Below, one piece after another: positions 56,589 to 64,000 of a stretch of 64,000 nucleotides of DNA. Positions within the stretch are counted from its first letter, which is position 1. Each line of letters starts with the position of its first letter. Origin of the DNA: an uncultured Brachybacterium sp. (GTDB taxonomy: Bacteria; Actinomycetota; Actinomycetes; Actinomycetales; Dermabacteraceae); assembly GCF_947500705.1 (NCBI RefSeq), contig NZ_CANMSY010000001.1:248001-312000 (forward strand), read 5' to 3'. The notes under the pieces are model-generated. The model ran no database searches and was not told the origin of the DNA. It was given only the letters and a program-made list of their open reading frames with translations. The translations under genes and the position numbers were made by a program.

Positions 56589-59500
56589 TGGCGCTCCTGG
56601 TAGCGGCGGATCGCGCTGGAGACGGAGACGTCCAGCAGCACCGAGCGCTGCTCGAAGCCGAGGAAGCTGCGCACCTCGGTGGCCAGATGCTCCTCGAGCC
56701 GAGCGCGACCGTCCGAGCAGATGTACTCCACCACGGCATCGAAGTCGTCGCTCGAGTAGAACGACAGCTGGTGCCCGGCGGGGATCTGCGGCCGTGGCAG
56801 GCGGTGGCGGATGGTGCCCACACCCGAGGGTGAGTCGGAGCTCTCCTCGGCCTGGACCAGGCGCAGCGCCCGGTCCACGGCACGCCGGATCCGCTCGGCC
56901 TCGCCATCGGGGTCGATGAACAGGGCCCAGGACCAGACCCGCTCGGTCGCCCAGCCGGCGGCTTCGAGCCGCTCGGCGCGCAACCGGTCGCGCTCACGCT
57001 GGCTGGGGGTGTCGACGTAGTGGGAGCCGTCGGTATCCACCGCGAGCAGCAGGCGGCCCGGCATCTCGGGGTGGCCGAGCGCGAGCTCGATCCGATCGGC
57101 CGAGAGCCCGAAGTCCCGCTCGACCAGCAGGCCGAGCCGGAAGAGCCGATCCGCGAGGTCCTGCACCAGGGCATCGGTCTCGAGCTCCCGGGGAGCACGG
57201 AGCTCCGGAGCGGGCTCTGCGGGCCCGGCGCCGGATTCGGCAGCCGGTTCATCGGCCGCCTGCTTCTGGTCGGTCTGATCGCCGGCCGCGGAGTAGGCGC
57301 CCGCGGCGTCGTCCACCGCTGCGGAACTGTCCGTCTCGGCAGCGGTCTCGCTCTCGGTCTGGTTCCCGGGGGCCTCCACCGGCGCGGCGCTCTGCGGGGA
57401 CCCGGCGGATTTCCTGGTCAATGCCGCTTCGATCGCGGCGTCCAGGTCCTCGTCCGACAGCTCCGCGTCCGACAGCTCTGCGTCCACAGCGGCCGCTTCT
57501 GCGGTGCGCGGCGCTGCCGCCGGGTTCCCCTCCTGGATCGGCGCCGCCGGGGAGAGCCGCGGCTCCTGCAGGGCTGGGGGGTCGATCTCCTCATCGCTGC
57601 CGGTGAGGGAGGCGACGTGCGGGACGACGGGGACGTCCGGCCCGCCCTGCAGCACCCACAGAATGGCGCGCAGGTCTCGCGCGCCGTCCGAGCGCAGCCG
57701 GGCGTGCTCGAGATCCTGGACCCCGATCGAGGAGACCACAGTGGTCCGACCCCGGGCCCGCGTGATCACCGTGGCCAGCGCCTTGCGTCCGCCGGCCTCG
57801 GAGAGCGGGCCGAAGCGATGCAGCAGTCTGCTGTGCGGCGTCTTCCCGAAGCCGACCGAGACGATGATGTCGTCGCGCACCACCGCAGTGGCCTGGTCGG
57901 CGGGCAGGACGGTGAAGACCTCCTTGGCCGCGGGGTCGAAGTAGTCGCGCAGCGCGGGGATCACGGAGACGGTGTTCATGATCCGCTCCATCAGCCGACG
58001 GGCATGGTCCTCGGTGAAGGTGAGCACCGCGAGCGACCGCTCGGGGCGGCTGCGGGCGTGCTCGATCACCAGATCGGTGACCCGGCGCAGCTCGGCCTCG
58101 GTGCTCTCGACGTACTCCATGCCCTCGGTGACCGGGCCCCGCCCGTTCTCGACCATCACCAGCCGGTCCTGCTCGGGAGCGACCGGGCTCGGCACCGCGA
58201 CCACCTCTCCGACCAGTGCTCGGCGCTGCGCGAAGCCGCGCAGCCCGTCGGTGGCGGGGTGGGGGTCGCGCAGGATCTCGACGTGCGGAGCGATGCGCAG
58301 CATGTCATCGAGCAGGCTGGGCGCGGAGTCCCCGCCGTACTCGAGAGGATCTCCGACCACCACGGTCTGCTCGGCGCGGACGATCGAGGGCAGTGCGGCG
58401 GCGGTGGGCAACCGCCCGCCATCGGACACGATCACCACGTCGAAGTGGCGGCCGCGCGGGATCACCTGCGGGACCAGGTACGGCGAGGCGAGCCAGGCGG
58501 GACGGGCGGCGAAGAGGATGTCCTCGTACTTCGCGGCCAGGTCCCGGATGGAGACGGTCGAGGAGCGGGCGAGCTCCGCGATCGCCGAGCGGGAGGTGTC
58601 CGGGTAGGACTTCATGGTCTCCACGCGGTTCTCGTCGGCCGCGGCGTGCACCCGGACGGCGGCGTCGGCGAGATATCCCGCATCGAGCCTGCGGAACCGC
58701 TCGGCGACCTGGGACAGCGAGGTCCCGTCGTACTGCGAGATGGTGGGCTCCGCGCCGGCGATCAGCTCGAGCACGCTGTTCCACCAGCTCAGCTCGAGCT
58801 CCGCCCCGACCTGCTCGGTGGGCACTCGGCGGAGACGGAGGTCCTCGACCAGACCGCCGAGACCGTCGAAGCTGAGGCGGCGCAGCAGCTCGGTGCGGCG
58901 CGGGAGGGTCTCGAGGTCCGAGCGGTCGGCGGCGAGGGCATCGATCCGCTGCTCGAGCTCCGCGAGGTCGGTGCGGGTGAGGTCGGCGCCGGCGGGGGTG
59001 CCGTCCAGCAGCACGGAGAGCTCGTCCAGGGCCTTCTCGGAACGGGCCGCGGCACGACGGACCGACTCGAGGTCGTCCGGCAGCGTCGGGCGGGATGGCT
59101 CGGCCCGGCCCCCGGCGGTGGCCTGCTCGGGCTCGATCGCGGCCCGACGCCAGGCCTCGGCGACCCTGCGGGCCTCTCCCAGGTCCTGATGGAGATCCGG
59201 GGAGAGCGCGGCCGGACGCTGCAGGGCGGCGGCCTCGCGGCGCAGGCGCCGACGCAGACCGAAGCCCATCGTGACCCCGTGGTCCTCGCGCCAGCGCTTG
59301 TCCGCGGTGGCGGCGACGAGATCCGCGAGCGGCGCGCCGAACACCGCCGCCTGGAAGGTGCCCAGCAGGACGCGCACCCGGTCCAGCAGGGCCAGGCGCT
59401 CGTCCAGCTGGGCCAGGGTGGTCGGCTCGGTGAGCCCGAGCTCACCGCCGGCGCGGGCACAGGCCCGGCGCAGCTGCGGCAGGATCTCCTCGCGCAGCTG

Positions 59501-61249
59501 GTCCACGAGTTCCTCGGCCCGTGCAGCCTGGGTGTCGCTGCTGATGGGCGAGCCGTACCAGCTGGTCAGCTCCGGTCCCGTGGTGAGCACGCCGACCTCG
59601 GCGGCCTCCCGCAGCACCGCGGCGTAGCGGTCGCGATGCTCGCCGATCATCTGCGCCGCGACATCGGCGCGCAGCCGCACCTGAGTACGGGGGGCCGGGC
59701 TCAGCCTGGTCAGGGCGGCGAGCGCAGAGATCGCGTCGTGCGCGGAGGCGTCCCAGGGCTGCTGGACCCGGTGCATCGCCTCGACGTGTCCCATCAGGAT
59801 GTCCCGGCTCGCGCCGAGCTCCTCCGGGAGGCCGTCGTCCGGTCCCAGCCCGTGGGATCCGGCGCGTCGCAGACTCCGCAGCAGCGCCGCGGAGGCATTG
59901 CGCTGCAGGGAGGGGTCCGGGGAGAGGTCGAAGACGAGCTCGTCGAGTCCCCGGTGCTGCGCGATCTCGACCAGCTGTGCGAGGTTGCGGCGACGCTGGG
60001 AGACGATCAGCACGGAGCGGCCGCGGGCGTTGAGCTCCTCGGCGAGATCGACCACCAGGCCGAGGCTGGTGGTGCCGGGCGGGGTGACGACGGCGAGGTC
60101 CTGCCCCGCCAGCACTCGGGCGAGCACGTCGCGGTGGCCGGGGTCGACGGCGGCGACCAGCTCTGCCTCCGGCACCTCGGAGACGGCGGCGGAGTCCTCC
60201 GCGCGCACCACGGCCTTCGCCCCCTCGTCCCCGGCGAGGGCAGCGACCAGCGGGGAGGAGGACCAGTCGGAACGGTCCGCGGCGAGATCGTCGGCGACCG
60301 AACCGGTCGCGTCCATCAGGTTGCCGACCACCAGGGCGTGCACCACCCGGAAGCCGGGCAGCGGCTGGCCCAGGGAGCGGAAGGCGTCGAGCACCGGGGT
60401 GGGGTCGAAGCCGTGGGTGCTGTCGGTGGTGGCCAGCAGCGCGCGGGCATCGACGGCGACGCCGGCCTCGCGCAGCGAGCGCAGCAGCACGGGGTTCAGG
60501 TCGGCGGTCGTGTCGACCTCGAGGTCCACGTCCTCACGGGCATTGCCGCGCAGACGCAGCGTGATCGGGCGCACCAGCACCGGGGCATGGATCGGCTCGG
60601 AGCCGTCCTCGGGATACCAGATCGCCTCTCCGATGCCGAGATGGCAGGTGGTCAGACCCACCTCCTCCGCATGCCGCTCGGCGATCTCCCGGATCGAGCG
60701 GGCGTGCGCACGGGCATCGGCCAGCGCTCCCACCTCGCGCACCAGGGACGACAGCCGCGTGGGACCACGGCCCGCGAGCAGCTGGGCGAGCCCTGAGGGG
60801 TGCGAGTGGGTCAGATCCAGCACCACTCCGCCGGCGCGGATCTGGGTGAGGAAGGAAGGTGCCGCAACACCGCCGGTGAGCTGCTGGGTCCAGCGATCCA
60901 GGGCATCGGCGACCCGGTCCTCGCGGCTGAGCGGACGGTGCTCGCGCGGGGTGACGGGCAGATCGTCCTCCTCCTGCTCGGGAGCGATGCCGGCGCCGAC
61001 CTCGTCGAGGTGCCGGTCGACCACCACGTCGTAGCCGCTCGCCTCCTTCGCCGCCGTGCCGTCCTTCGCGGGGACCGTGGTGCGGTCGGTCCCGGAGCCC
61101 ACGGAACTCTCAGAACCCTCAGACCTGCCGGACCGTGCCCCCGAGGCACCTCGGCGCTCACGGGCCATCGCTGAAAGGGCATCGTCCCGAGGGGTCGCGT
61201 CCTCGTCCGATCGCTCTGATCGCTTCTTCCCGCGCAGGAAACTCCACAT
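56585..61249 (-). CDS. Degenerate SF1-helicase-like protein with C-terminal MTES_1575-type REase domain
   Basis: 1554 residues. The N-terminal 120 residues are charged and disordered. The rest follows the order of large DUF4011-type SF1 helicases, but the motor motifs are eroded. The Walker A position (about 386) reads TPPGTTSLG, lacking GK[ST]. The Walker B position (about 936) reads VVIVSDGGRLP, lacking DE. Motif III (about 965) reads GDPLEYG in place of GDPKQ. An acidic linker (about 1280-1355) leads to a restriction-endonuclease-like domain (about 1355-1465) with LLAVDTDGSHYVD and RERDRLRAERLEAAGW, typical of REase MTES_1575. A C-terminal helical domain follows. A -10-like TAGCGT lies eight nt before the ATG. 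It could be defence or nucleic-acid processing; ATPase activity is doubtful. Confidence 0.72.
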   Translation of the reverse strand: MWSFLRGKKRSERSDEDATPRDDALSAMARERRGASGARSGRSEGSESSVGSGTDRTTVPAKDGTAAKEASGYDVVVDRHLDEVGAGIAPEQEEDDLPVTPREHRPLSREDRVADALDRWTQQLTGGVAAPSFLTQIRAGGVVLDLTHSHPSGLAQLLAGRGPTRLSSLVREVGALADARAHARSIREIAERHAEEVGLTTCHLGIGEAIWYPEDGSEPIHAPVLVRPITLRLRGNAREDVDLEVDTTADLNPVLLRSLREAGVAVDARALLATTDSTHGFDPTPVLDAFRSLGQPLPGFRVVHALVVGNLMDATGSVADDLAADRSDWSSSPLVAALAGDEGAKAVVRAEDSAAVSEVPEAELVAAVDPGHRDVLARVLAGQDLAVVTPPGTTSLGLVVDLAEELNARGRSVLIVSQRRRNLAQLVEIAQHRGLDELVFDLSPDPSLQRNASAALLRSLRRAGSHGLGPDDGLPEELGASRDILMGHVEAMHRVQQPWDASAHDAISALAALTRLSPAPRTQVRLRADVAAQMIGEHRDRYAAVLREAAEVGVLTTGPELTSWYGSPISSDTQAARAEELVDQLREEILPQLRRACARAGGELGLTEPTTLAQLDERLALLDRVRVLLGTFQAAVFGAPLADLVAATADKRWREDHGVTMGFGLRRRLRREAAALQRPAALSPDLHQDLGEARRVAEAWRRAAIEPEQATAGGRAEPSRPTLPDDLESVRRAAARSEKALDELSVLLDGTPAGADLTRTDLAELEQRIDALAADRSDLETLPRRTELLRRLSFDGLGGLVEDLRLRRVPTEQVGAELELSWWNSVLELIAGAEPTISQYDGTSLSQVAERFRRLDAGYLADAAVRVHAAADENRVETMKSYPDTSRSAIAELARSSTVSIRDLAAKYEDILFAARPAWLASPYLVPQVIPRGRHFDVVIVSDGGRLPTAAALPSIVRAEQTVVVGDPLEYGGDSAPSLLDDMLRIAPHVEILRDPHPATDGLRGFAQRRALVGEVVAVPSPVAPEQDRLVMVENGRGPVTEGMEYVESTEAELRRVTDLVIEHARSRPERSLAVLTFTEDHARRLMERIMNTVSVIPALRDYFDPAAKEVFTVLPADQATAVVRDDIIVSVGFGKTPHSRLLHRFGPLSEAGGRKALATVITRARGRTTVVSSIGVQDLEHARLRSDGARDLRAILWVLQGGPDVPVVPHVASLTGSDEEIDPPALQEPRLSPAAPIQEGNPAAAPRTAEAAAVDAELSDAELSDEDLDAAIEAALTRKSAGSPQSAAPVEAPGNQTESETAAETDSSAAVDDAAGAYSAAGDQTDQKQAADEPAAESGAGPAEPAPELRAPRELETDALVQDLADRLFRLGLLVERDFGLSADRIELALGHPEMPGRLLLAVDTDGSHYVDTPSQRERDRLRAERLEAAGWATERVWSWALFIDPDGEAERIRRAVDRALRLVQAEESSDSPSGVGTIRHRLPRPQIPAGHQLSFYSSDDFDAVVEYICSDGRARLEEHLATEVRSFLGFEQRSVLLDVSVSSAIRRYQERQ

Positions 61250-61360
61250 GGTCGCTCACGCTACCGGGGTCGGGGCGCACGCCGGTGCAGGCGTGCCGCA
61301 GATCCTCACCCGGCCTGCTCACATCATGCGAAGCCCGGGCGCGCAGCCCGCCTGCACGGC

Positions 61361-62218
61361 TCACACCTCGTGCAGGCGCACCGAGGCCTCTGCGAGATGC
61401 TCGCGCAGCGCCTCGGGAACGGGTCCGGCGATGACCAGGTCGGTGAGCACCGAGACCGGGCAGATCCCGGCCAGAGCCCGGTGCCCGATCTTGTCAGCAG
61501 TCGCCAAGCCCACCACCCGGCGGGCATGACCGATCATGATCCGGGTGACACCCGCCTCGGCGTCGGAATTGCAGGTCAGGCCCGCGTTGAGGTCGATCCC
61601 GACGGTGCCCACGAACATCGTGTCGAGCCACAGATCGCGCATGGTCGCCGTGGCGAGCGGACCGGTCAGCTCGAAGGAGTACGGCTCGGCGACGCCGCCC
61701 AGCACCACAGTGCGCACGGAAGGTCGGAGCACCGCCTCGGTGGCGATGTTCAGCGCCGCGCAGACGACGGTGAGCCCCGGCTTCCCGTCCCGCGAGTCGA
61801 TATCCGGCCGAGACACGGCGCGGCGCGCGGTCGAGGTGGTGGTGCGCCCCCCGTTGAAGCCGATGATCTGACCGGGCTCGACCATCGCCGCCGCCTTGTC
61901 GGCGACCCGTTCGCGCTGCGCAGAGCCCTCGTCGGCGCTGCGCGGCACGGTCGCCAAGGAGTAGGCGACGTCGACCGCGACGATGCCGCCGTGGGTGCGC
62001 CGAGCGAGCTGTGCACGCTCCATCTCCATGAAGTCGCGGCGCACGGTCGACTCGCTGACCCCGAGCTCCACGGCCACCGCGGCGACGCTCAGTCGCTTGG
62101 TGGTCGCCAGCAGCGTGAGCACGTGGTCCCAGCGGGCGCTGCGGTCCGCGGGAGGGGTCCGAGTGTCGTCCGCGCGCCGCGCACCTTTTTCGTCAGATCC
62201 AGAATTACGCAGAGTCAC
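61361..62218 (-). CDS. DeoR/GlpR-family transcriptional regulator
   Basis: 285 residues. The N-terminal DeoR helix-turn-helix is LSVAAVAVELGVSESTVRRD, with the usual RRTHGG after it. The C-terminal sugar-phosphate-sensing domain has IIGFNGGRTTTSTARRAV and VGTVGIDLNAGLTCNSDAEA. The GTG start is preceded at six nt by AATACT, a leaderless layout. No carbohydrate operon is adjacent, so the target is probably elsewhere or is its own gene. Confidence 0.92.
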   Translation of the reverse strand: MTLRNSGSDEKGARRADDTRTPPADRSARWDHVLTLLATTKRLSVAAVAVELGVSESTVRRDFMEMERAQLARRTHGGIVAVDVAYSLATVPRSADEGSAQRERVADKAAAMVEPGQIIGFNGGRTTTSTARRAVSRPDIDSRDGKPGLTVVCAALNIATEAVLRPSVRTVVLGGVAEPYSFELTGPLATATMRDLWLDTMFVGTVGIDLNAGLTCNSDAEAGVTRIMIGHARRVVGLATADKIGHRALAGICPVSVLTDLVIAGPVPEALREHLAEASVRLHEV

Positions 62219-62224
62219 GCAGCC

Positions 62225-62230
62225 AGTATT
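62225..62230 (-). promoter_or_regulatory. Possible leaderless -10 element of the deoR-family gene
   Basis: AATACT on the minus strand, 6 nt before the GTG at 62218; weaker than the other hexamers. Confidence 0.4.
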
Positions 62231-62301
62231 GCGCGTTCACCGTCGACTGGCCGGAGAACCGTGCAGAACACAGCAGTTCCGCGGGATCATCACGGTCACG
62301 T

Positions 62302-62331
62302 TTGAGTCACGCGCTCCCCTCGGCATAGGTT
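62302..62331 (+). promoter_or_regulatory. Promoter of the MT0933-like gene
   Basis: TTGAGT (62302-62307), an 18-nt spacer and TAGGTT (62326-62331). The same stretch also reads GTTT (62300-62303) and GGCATA (62322-62327), resembling actinobacterial stress sigma factor (SigB/SigF-type) sites. Which applies is undecided. Confidence 0.5.
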
Positions 62332-62380
62332 TGCACCGTCGCCCTGCACGGGGCGGTTCCGCGAACGGAAGGACATCCAC

Positions 62381-62578
62381 ATGGGTTTCGATGACGCGCT
62401 GAACAAGGCCAAGAATCTTGCCTCCGAGAACCCGGAGCAGGCTGAGCAGCTCCTGGACGCCGCCGGCGACCAGATCAAGGAGCGCACCCCCGACAACGTC
62501 GATGGGCAGGTCGACTCCGGTCTGGATGCAGCCCGCGACAAGTTCGGTCTCGGCGGGGACGAGAACCAGGGCAACTGA
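62381..62578 (+). CDS. MT0933-family antitoxin-like small protein
   Basis: 65 residues, acidic and helical: MGFDDALNKAKNLASENPEQ, then AGDQIKERT and SGLDAARDKFG. It resembles the MT0933/Rv0909 family, annotated as antitoxin of a toxin-antitoxin pair, whose partner in mycobacteria is an adjacent SRPBCC-like toxin. No such gene is next to it here: it is alone between a deoR-family gene and a terminator. GGAAGGA lies seven nt before the ATG. A stress-linked role without a toxin is as likely as TA function. Confidence 0.78.
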   Translation: MGFDDALNKAKNLASENPEQAEQLLDAAGDQIKERTPDNVDGQVDSGLDAARDKFGLGGDENQGN

Positions 62579-62602
62579 GCCCGGTCCTCCCGACCACATG
62601 AC

Positions 62603-62637
62603 GAGGGGCCCCGACGCCATCGGCGTCGGGGCCCCTC
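62603..62637. terminator. Bidirectional terminator between MT0933-like and copC genes
   Basis: Perfect 16-bp stem (arm GAGGGGCCCCGACGCC) with a 3-nt loop between convergent genes, the strongest stem in the window. Confidence 0.9.
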
Positions 62638-62682
62638 TGTGCGTGTCTGTGCGTGCCAGTGCGCGCAGGTCAGTCGCGGCGG

Positions 62683-63426
62683 TCAGTCGCGGCGGCGCAC
62701 GATGAAAAAGACGGCGGCGGCGGCGCCGACGAGGATCACCGCGAGGATCCCGATCAGGACGCCCATCGAGATGCCACCCTCCTCGTCCGCGGCGGGCGCC
62801 GAGGAGGCCTGCTCCTGCGGGGTGCCCCCGGTGCCTGCGGCCTCCGAGCTCTCCGCTCCCCCGGCATCGCTCGCCGCGGCGTCGGACTCCTCTGCGCCGG
62901 GCTCGTCTGCAGCGCCGCCGCCGTCGCTGGGTGCAGCCGGCTCGGCCGGGCCCTGCTCGACGGTGAGGGTCTGGGTGCCCTCGATGGGGTGGCCGTCGCT
63001 GGAGACCACGCGCCACTGGATGGTGTGGGTGCCGGCCGGGAGAGGCTCCTCGAGCGTCGCGGTGGCGACGGGGCCCTCGACGGTCGGGACGATCTCGGCG
63101 AGCTCGGTGCCGGACTCGTCAGTGATCCGCACCAGCGGGCTCACCTCGAGCACATCCGCCGAGAACGTGAAGGTCAGTTCGTCGGGAGAGGTCTCCAGGG
63201 TCGCGCCATCCTCCGGATCCGCGCTCAGCAGGGTGTCATGCGCCTGCGCCGGGCTGGGCATCGCCAGCAGCACTGCGAGCAGCATCGCGCTGCACAGCGC
63301 GAGCAGCGTGACCAGGCGGGCAGGAACAGTACGGGCTGGCAGGGTGCGGGTCGGCGCGGTGCGGGCCGCCACAGTGCGGGCCGGCGCGGTGCGACCAGAG
63401 CTGGAGCGGTCGATCGGAGACATCAT
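62683..63426 (-). CDS. CopC-domain secreted/membrane-anchored protein
   Basis: 247 residues. The long basic N-terminal region (1-37) has five pentapeptide repeats, then a signal-peptide core and cleavage after AQA, leaving His63 first. The CopC domain (63-155) has HDTLLSADPEDGATLETSPD and WRVVSSDGHPIEGT; the N-terminal His and the DGH His are the expected copper ligands. A disordered Ala/Glu/Gly linker follows, then a C-terminal membrane helix and RRRD. Leaderless ATG (TAGCCT six nt upstream). No CopD or YcnI gene is adjacent. Copper handling is a family inference. Confidence 0.88.
   Translation of the reverse strand: MMSPIDRSSSGRTAPARTVAARTAPTRTLPARTVPARLVTLLALCSAMLLAVLLAMPSPAQAHDTLLSADPEDGATLETSPDELTFTFSADVLEVSPLVRITDESGTELAEIVPTVEGPVATATLEEPLPAGTHTIQWRVVSSDGHPIEGTQTLTVEQGPAEPAAPSDGGGAADEPGAEESDAAASDAGGAESSEAAGTGGTPQEQASSAPAADEEGGISMGVLIGILAVILVGAAAAVFFIVRRRD
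63322..63396 (-). repeat. 15-bp minisatellite in the copC gene
   Basis: Five units of 15 bp (63322-63336, 63337-63351, 63352-63366, 63367-63381, 63382-63396); for example CGGCGCGGTGCGGGC. They encode xRTxP-type pentapeptides (GRTAP, ARTVA, ARTAP, TRTLP, ARTVP) in the signal-peptide n-region. Confidence 0.85.
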
Positions 63427-63432
63427 TCCTGC

Positions 63433-63438
63433 AGGCTA
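63433..63438 (-). promoter_or_regulatory. Leaderless -10 element of the copC gene
   Basis: TAGCCT on the minus strand, 6 nt before the ATG at 63426. Confidence 0.6.
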
Positions 63439-63499
63439 CGCCAGCATGACCGCGCTCCGCCGTGGCGCCGATCACCTCCGCTGAACGCAGTCGCGAGAG

Positions 63500-64000
63500 T
63501 CAGCCGTTCGGAAGGTCCACGTGGTGCTCGAGCACCGGGAGCGAGGCACGGGCGGCGTCGATCTCCTCGAGATCGATATCCACCAGCAGCAGCCCCGGCT
63601 CACGGCCGAGCTCCTGGCGGATGGCACCCAGCGGGCCGACGGCGGCACTGCGACCGATGCCGCGAGCCGCCTTCCCGGCGTAGTCCGGCGGCGGGGCCTG
63701 ATCGGCGGCGAGCACCACCGTGGTGGAGTCGAGCGCGCGGGCCCGCAGCAGCAGCTGCAGCTGCTCCTGCTTGCCCGGCCCCTCGGCCCAGGCCAGTGGC
63801 AGCAGGATCGCCTGCGCACCCCGGCGGGCCAGCGCCGTGAACTGCTCCGGGAAGCGCACGTCGTAGCAGGTGGTGATCCCGAAGCGGGTGCCGTGCAGAT
63901 CGAAGGTCACCAGCTCGTCGCCCGGGGCGACGGTGCGCGACTCGTCGGCGCCGAAGGCATCGAAGAGATGGATCTTGCGGTACTCGAGATGGGGATCCCC
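63500..64000 (-). CDS. Carbon-nitrogen hydrolase (nitrilase superfamily), C-terminal part
   Basis: The last 166 residues are visible; the N-terminus with the catalytic Glu lies beyond the right edge. The catalytic Lys is in LEYRKIHLFDAFG and the nucleophilic Cys in ITTCYDVRFPEQF. The end includes LLVDIDLEEIDAARASLPV. It resembles Nit/omega-amidase-type members more than true nitrilases, but the substrate cannot be set from this part. Confidence 0.9.
   Translation of the reverse strand, partial: GDPHLEYRKIHLFDAFGADESRTVAPGDELVTFDLHGTRFGITTCYDVRFPEQFTALARRGAQAILLPLAWAEGPGKQEQLQLLLRARALDSTTVVLAADQAPPPDYAGKAARGIGRSAAVGPLGAIRQELGREPGLLLVDIDLEEIDAARASLPVLEHHVDLPNG

Noticed and set aside
57020-60796. 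Plus-strand open frame of 1258 codons
   Set aside because: Antisense shadow of the helicase-like gene, which has clear domain motifs on the minus strand.
62381-62578. Complete toxin-antitoxin module
   Set aside because: Only the antitoxin-like gene is present; neither neighbour resembles a toxin.

Overview
The window is chromosomal DNA from a very GC-rich actinobacterium. GTG and TTG starts, actinobacterial versions of RpoB, RpoC, NusG and bS22, an LAxTG-type wall anchor and dense gene packing all fit the order Micrococcales. A Brachybacterium or other Dermabacteraceae member is my best guess, from general resemblance only. I saw no phage, IS element, CRISPR array or rRNA gene. About 46 protein genes and one tRNA gene are supported.

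Region 1 (1-15.9 kb, all minus strand) is the transcription and translation core. In transcript order it runs tRNA-Trp, secE, nusG, rplK, rplA, then rplJ, rplL, then a large wall-anchored subtilisin-like protease, then rpoB and rpoC, which runs off the left edge. Hairpin terminators follow rplA, rplL and the protease. rpoBC has its own promoter region.

Region 2 (15.9-30 kb) is central metabolism and transport: aspC-add (coupled), galK, a lactonase-family propeller coupled to a ThrE-type exporter, a DUF3017 membrane protein, aspA, ppk2, purH, purN and a PerM-like DUF6350 membrane protein.

Region 3 (30-46 kb) is a respiratory block. It holds menF, menD, menC, menB, menE and menA for menaquinone, with an HtrA protease, a GNAT acetyltransferase and small membrane proteins between them. 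A five-gene cascade with overlapping stop and start codons follows (phosphatase-resA-ccdA-resB-ccsB), for cytochrome c maturation. Quinone and cytochrome supply are therefore co-located. menG, menH and menI are not in the window.

Region 4 (46-64 kb) holds a divergent marR/yceI pair, a glutaredoxin-like protein, bS22, a pair of coupled dynamin-like GTPases, acuC, the K+ uptake pair ktrB/ktrA, proC, a 1554-residue degenerate helicase fused to a restriction-endonuclease-like domain with a coupled small ORF, a DeoR regulator, an orphan MT0933-type antitoxin-like protein, a CopC-like protein, and the C-terminal part of a nitrilase-family hydrolase cut by the right edge.

Three patterns run through the window. 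First, sixteen genes have a TANNNT-like -10 hexamer ending 6-7 nt before the start codon, so they are probably leaderless; this fixes several starts. Second, many minisatellites occur, and those inside genes all have units divisible by three (NusG, HtrA, MenD, MenE, CopC). Third, some terminators pair fully only in the RNA of the strand that needs them. The most unusual single gene is the helicase/nuclease fusion whose ATPase motifs have decayed.
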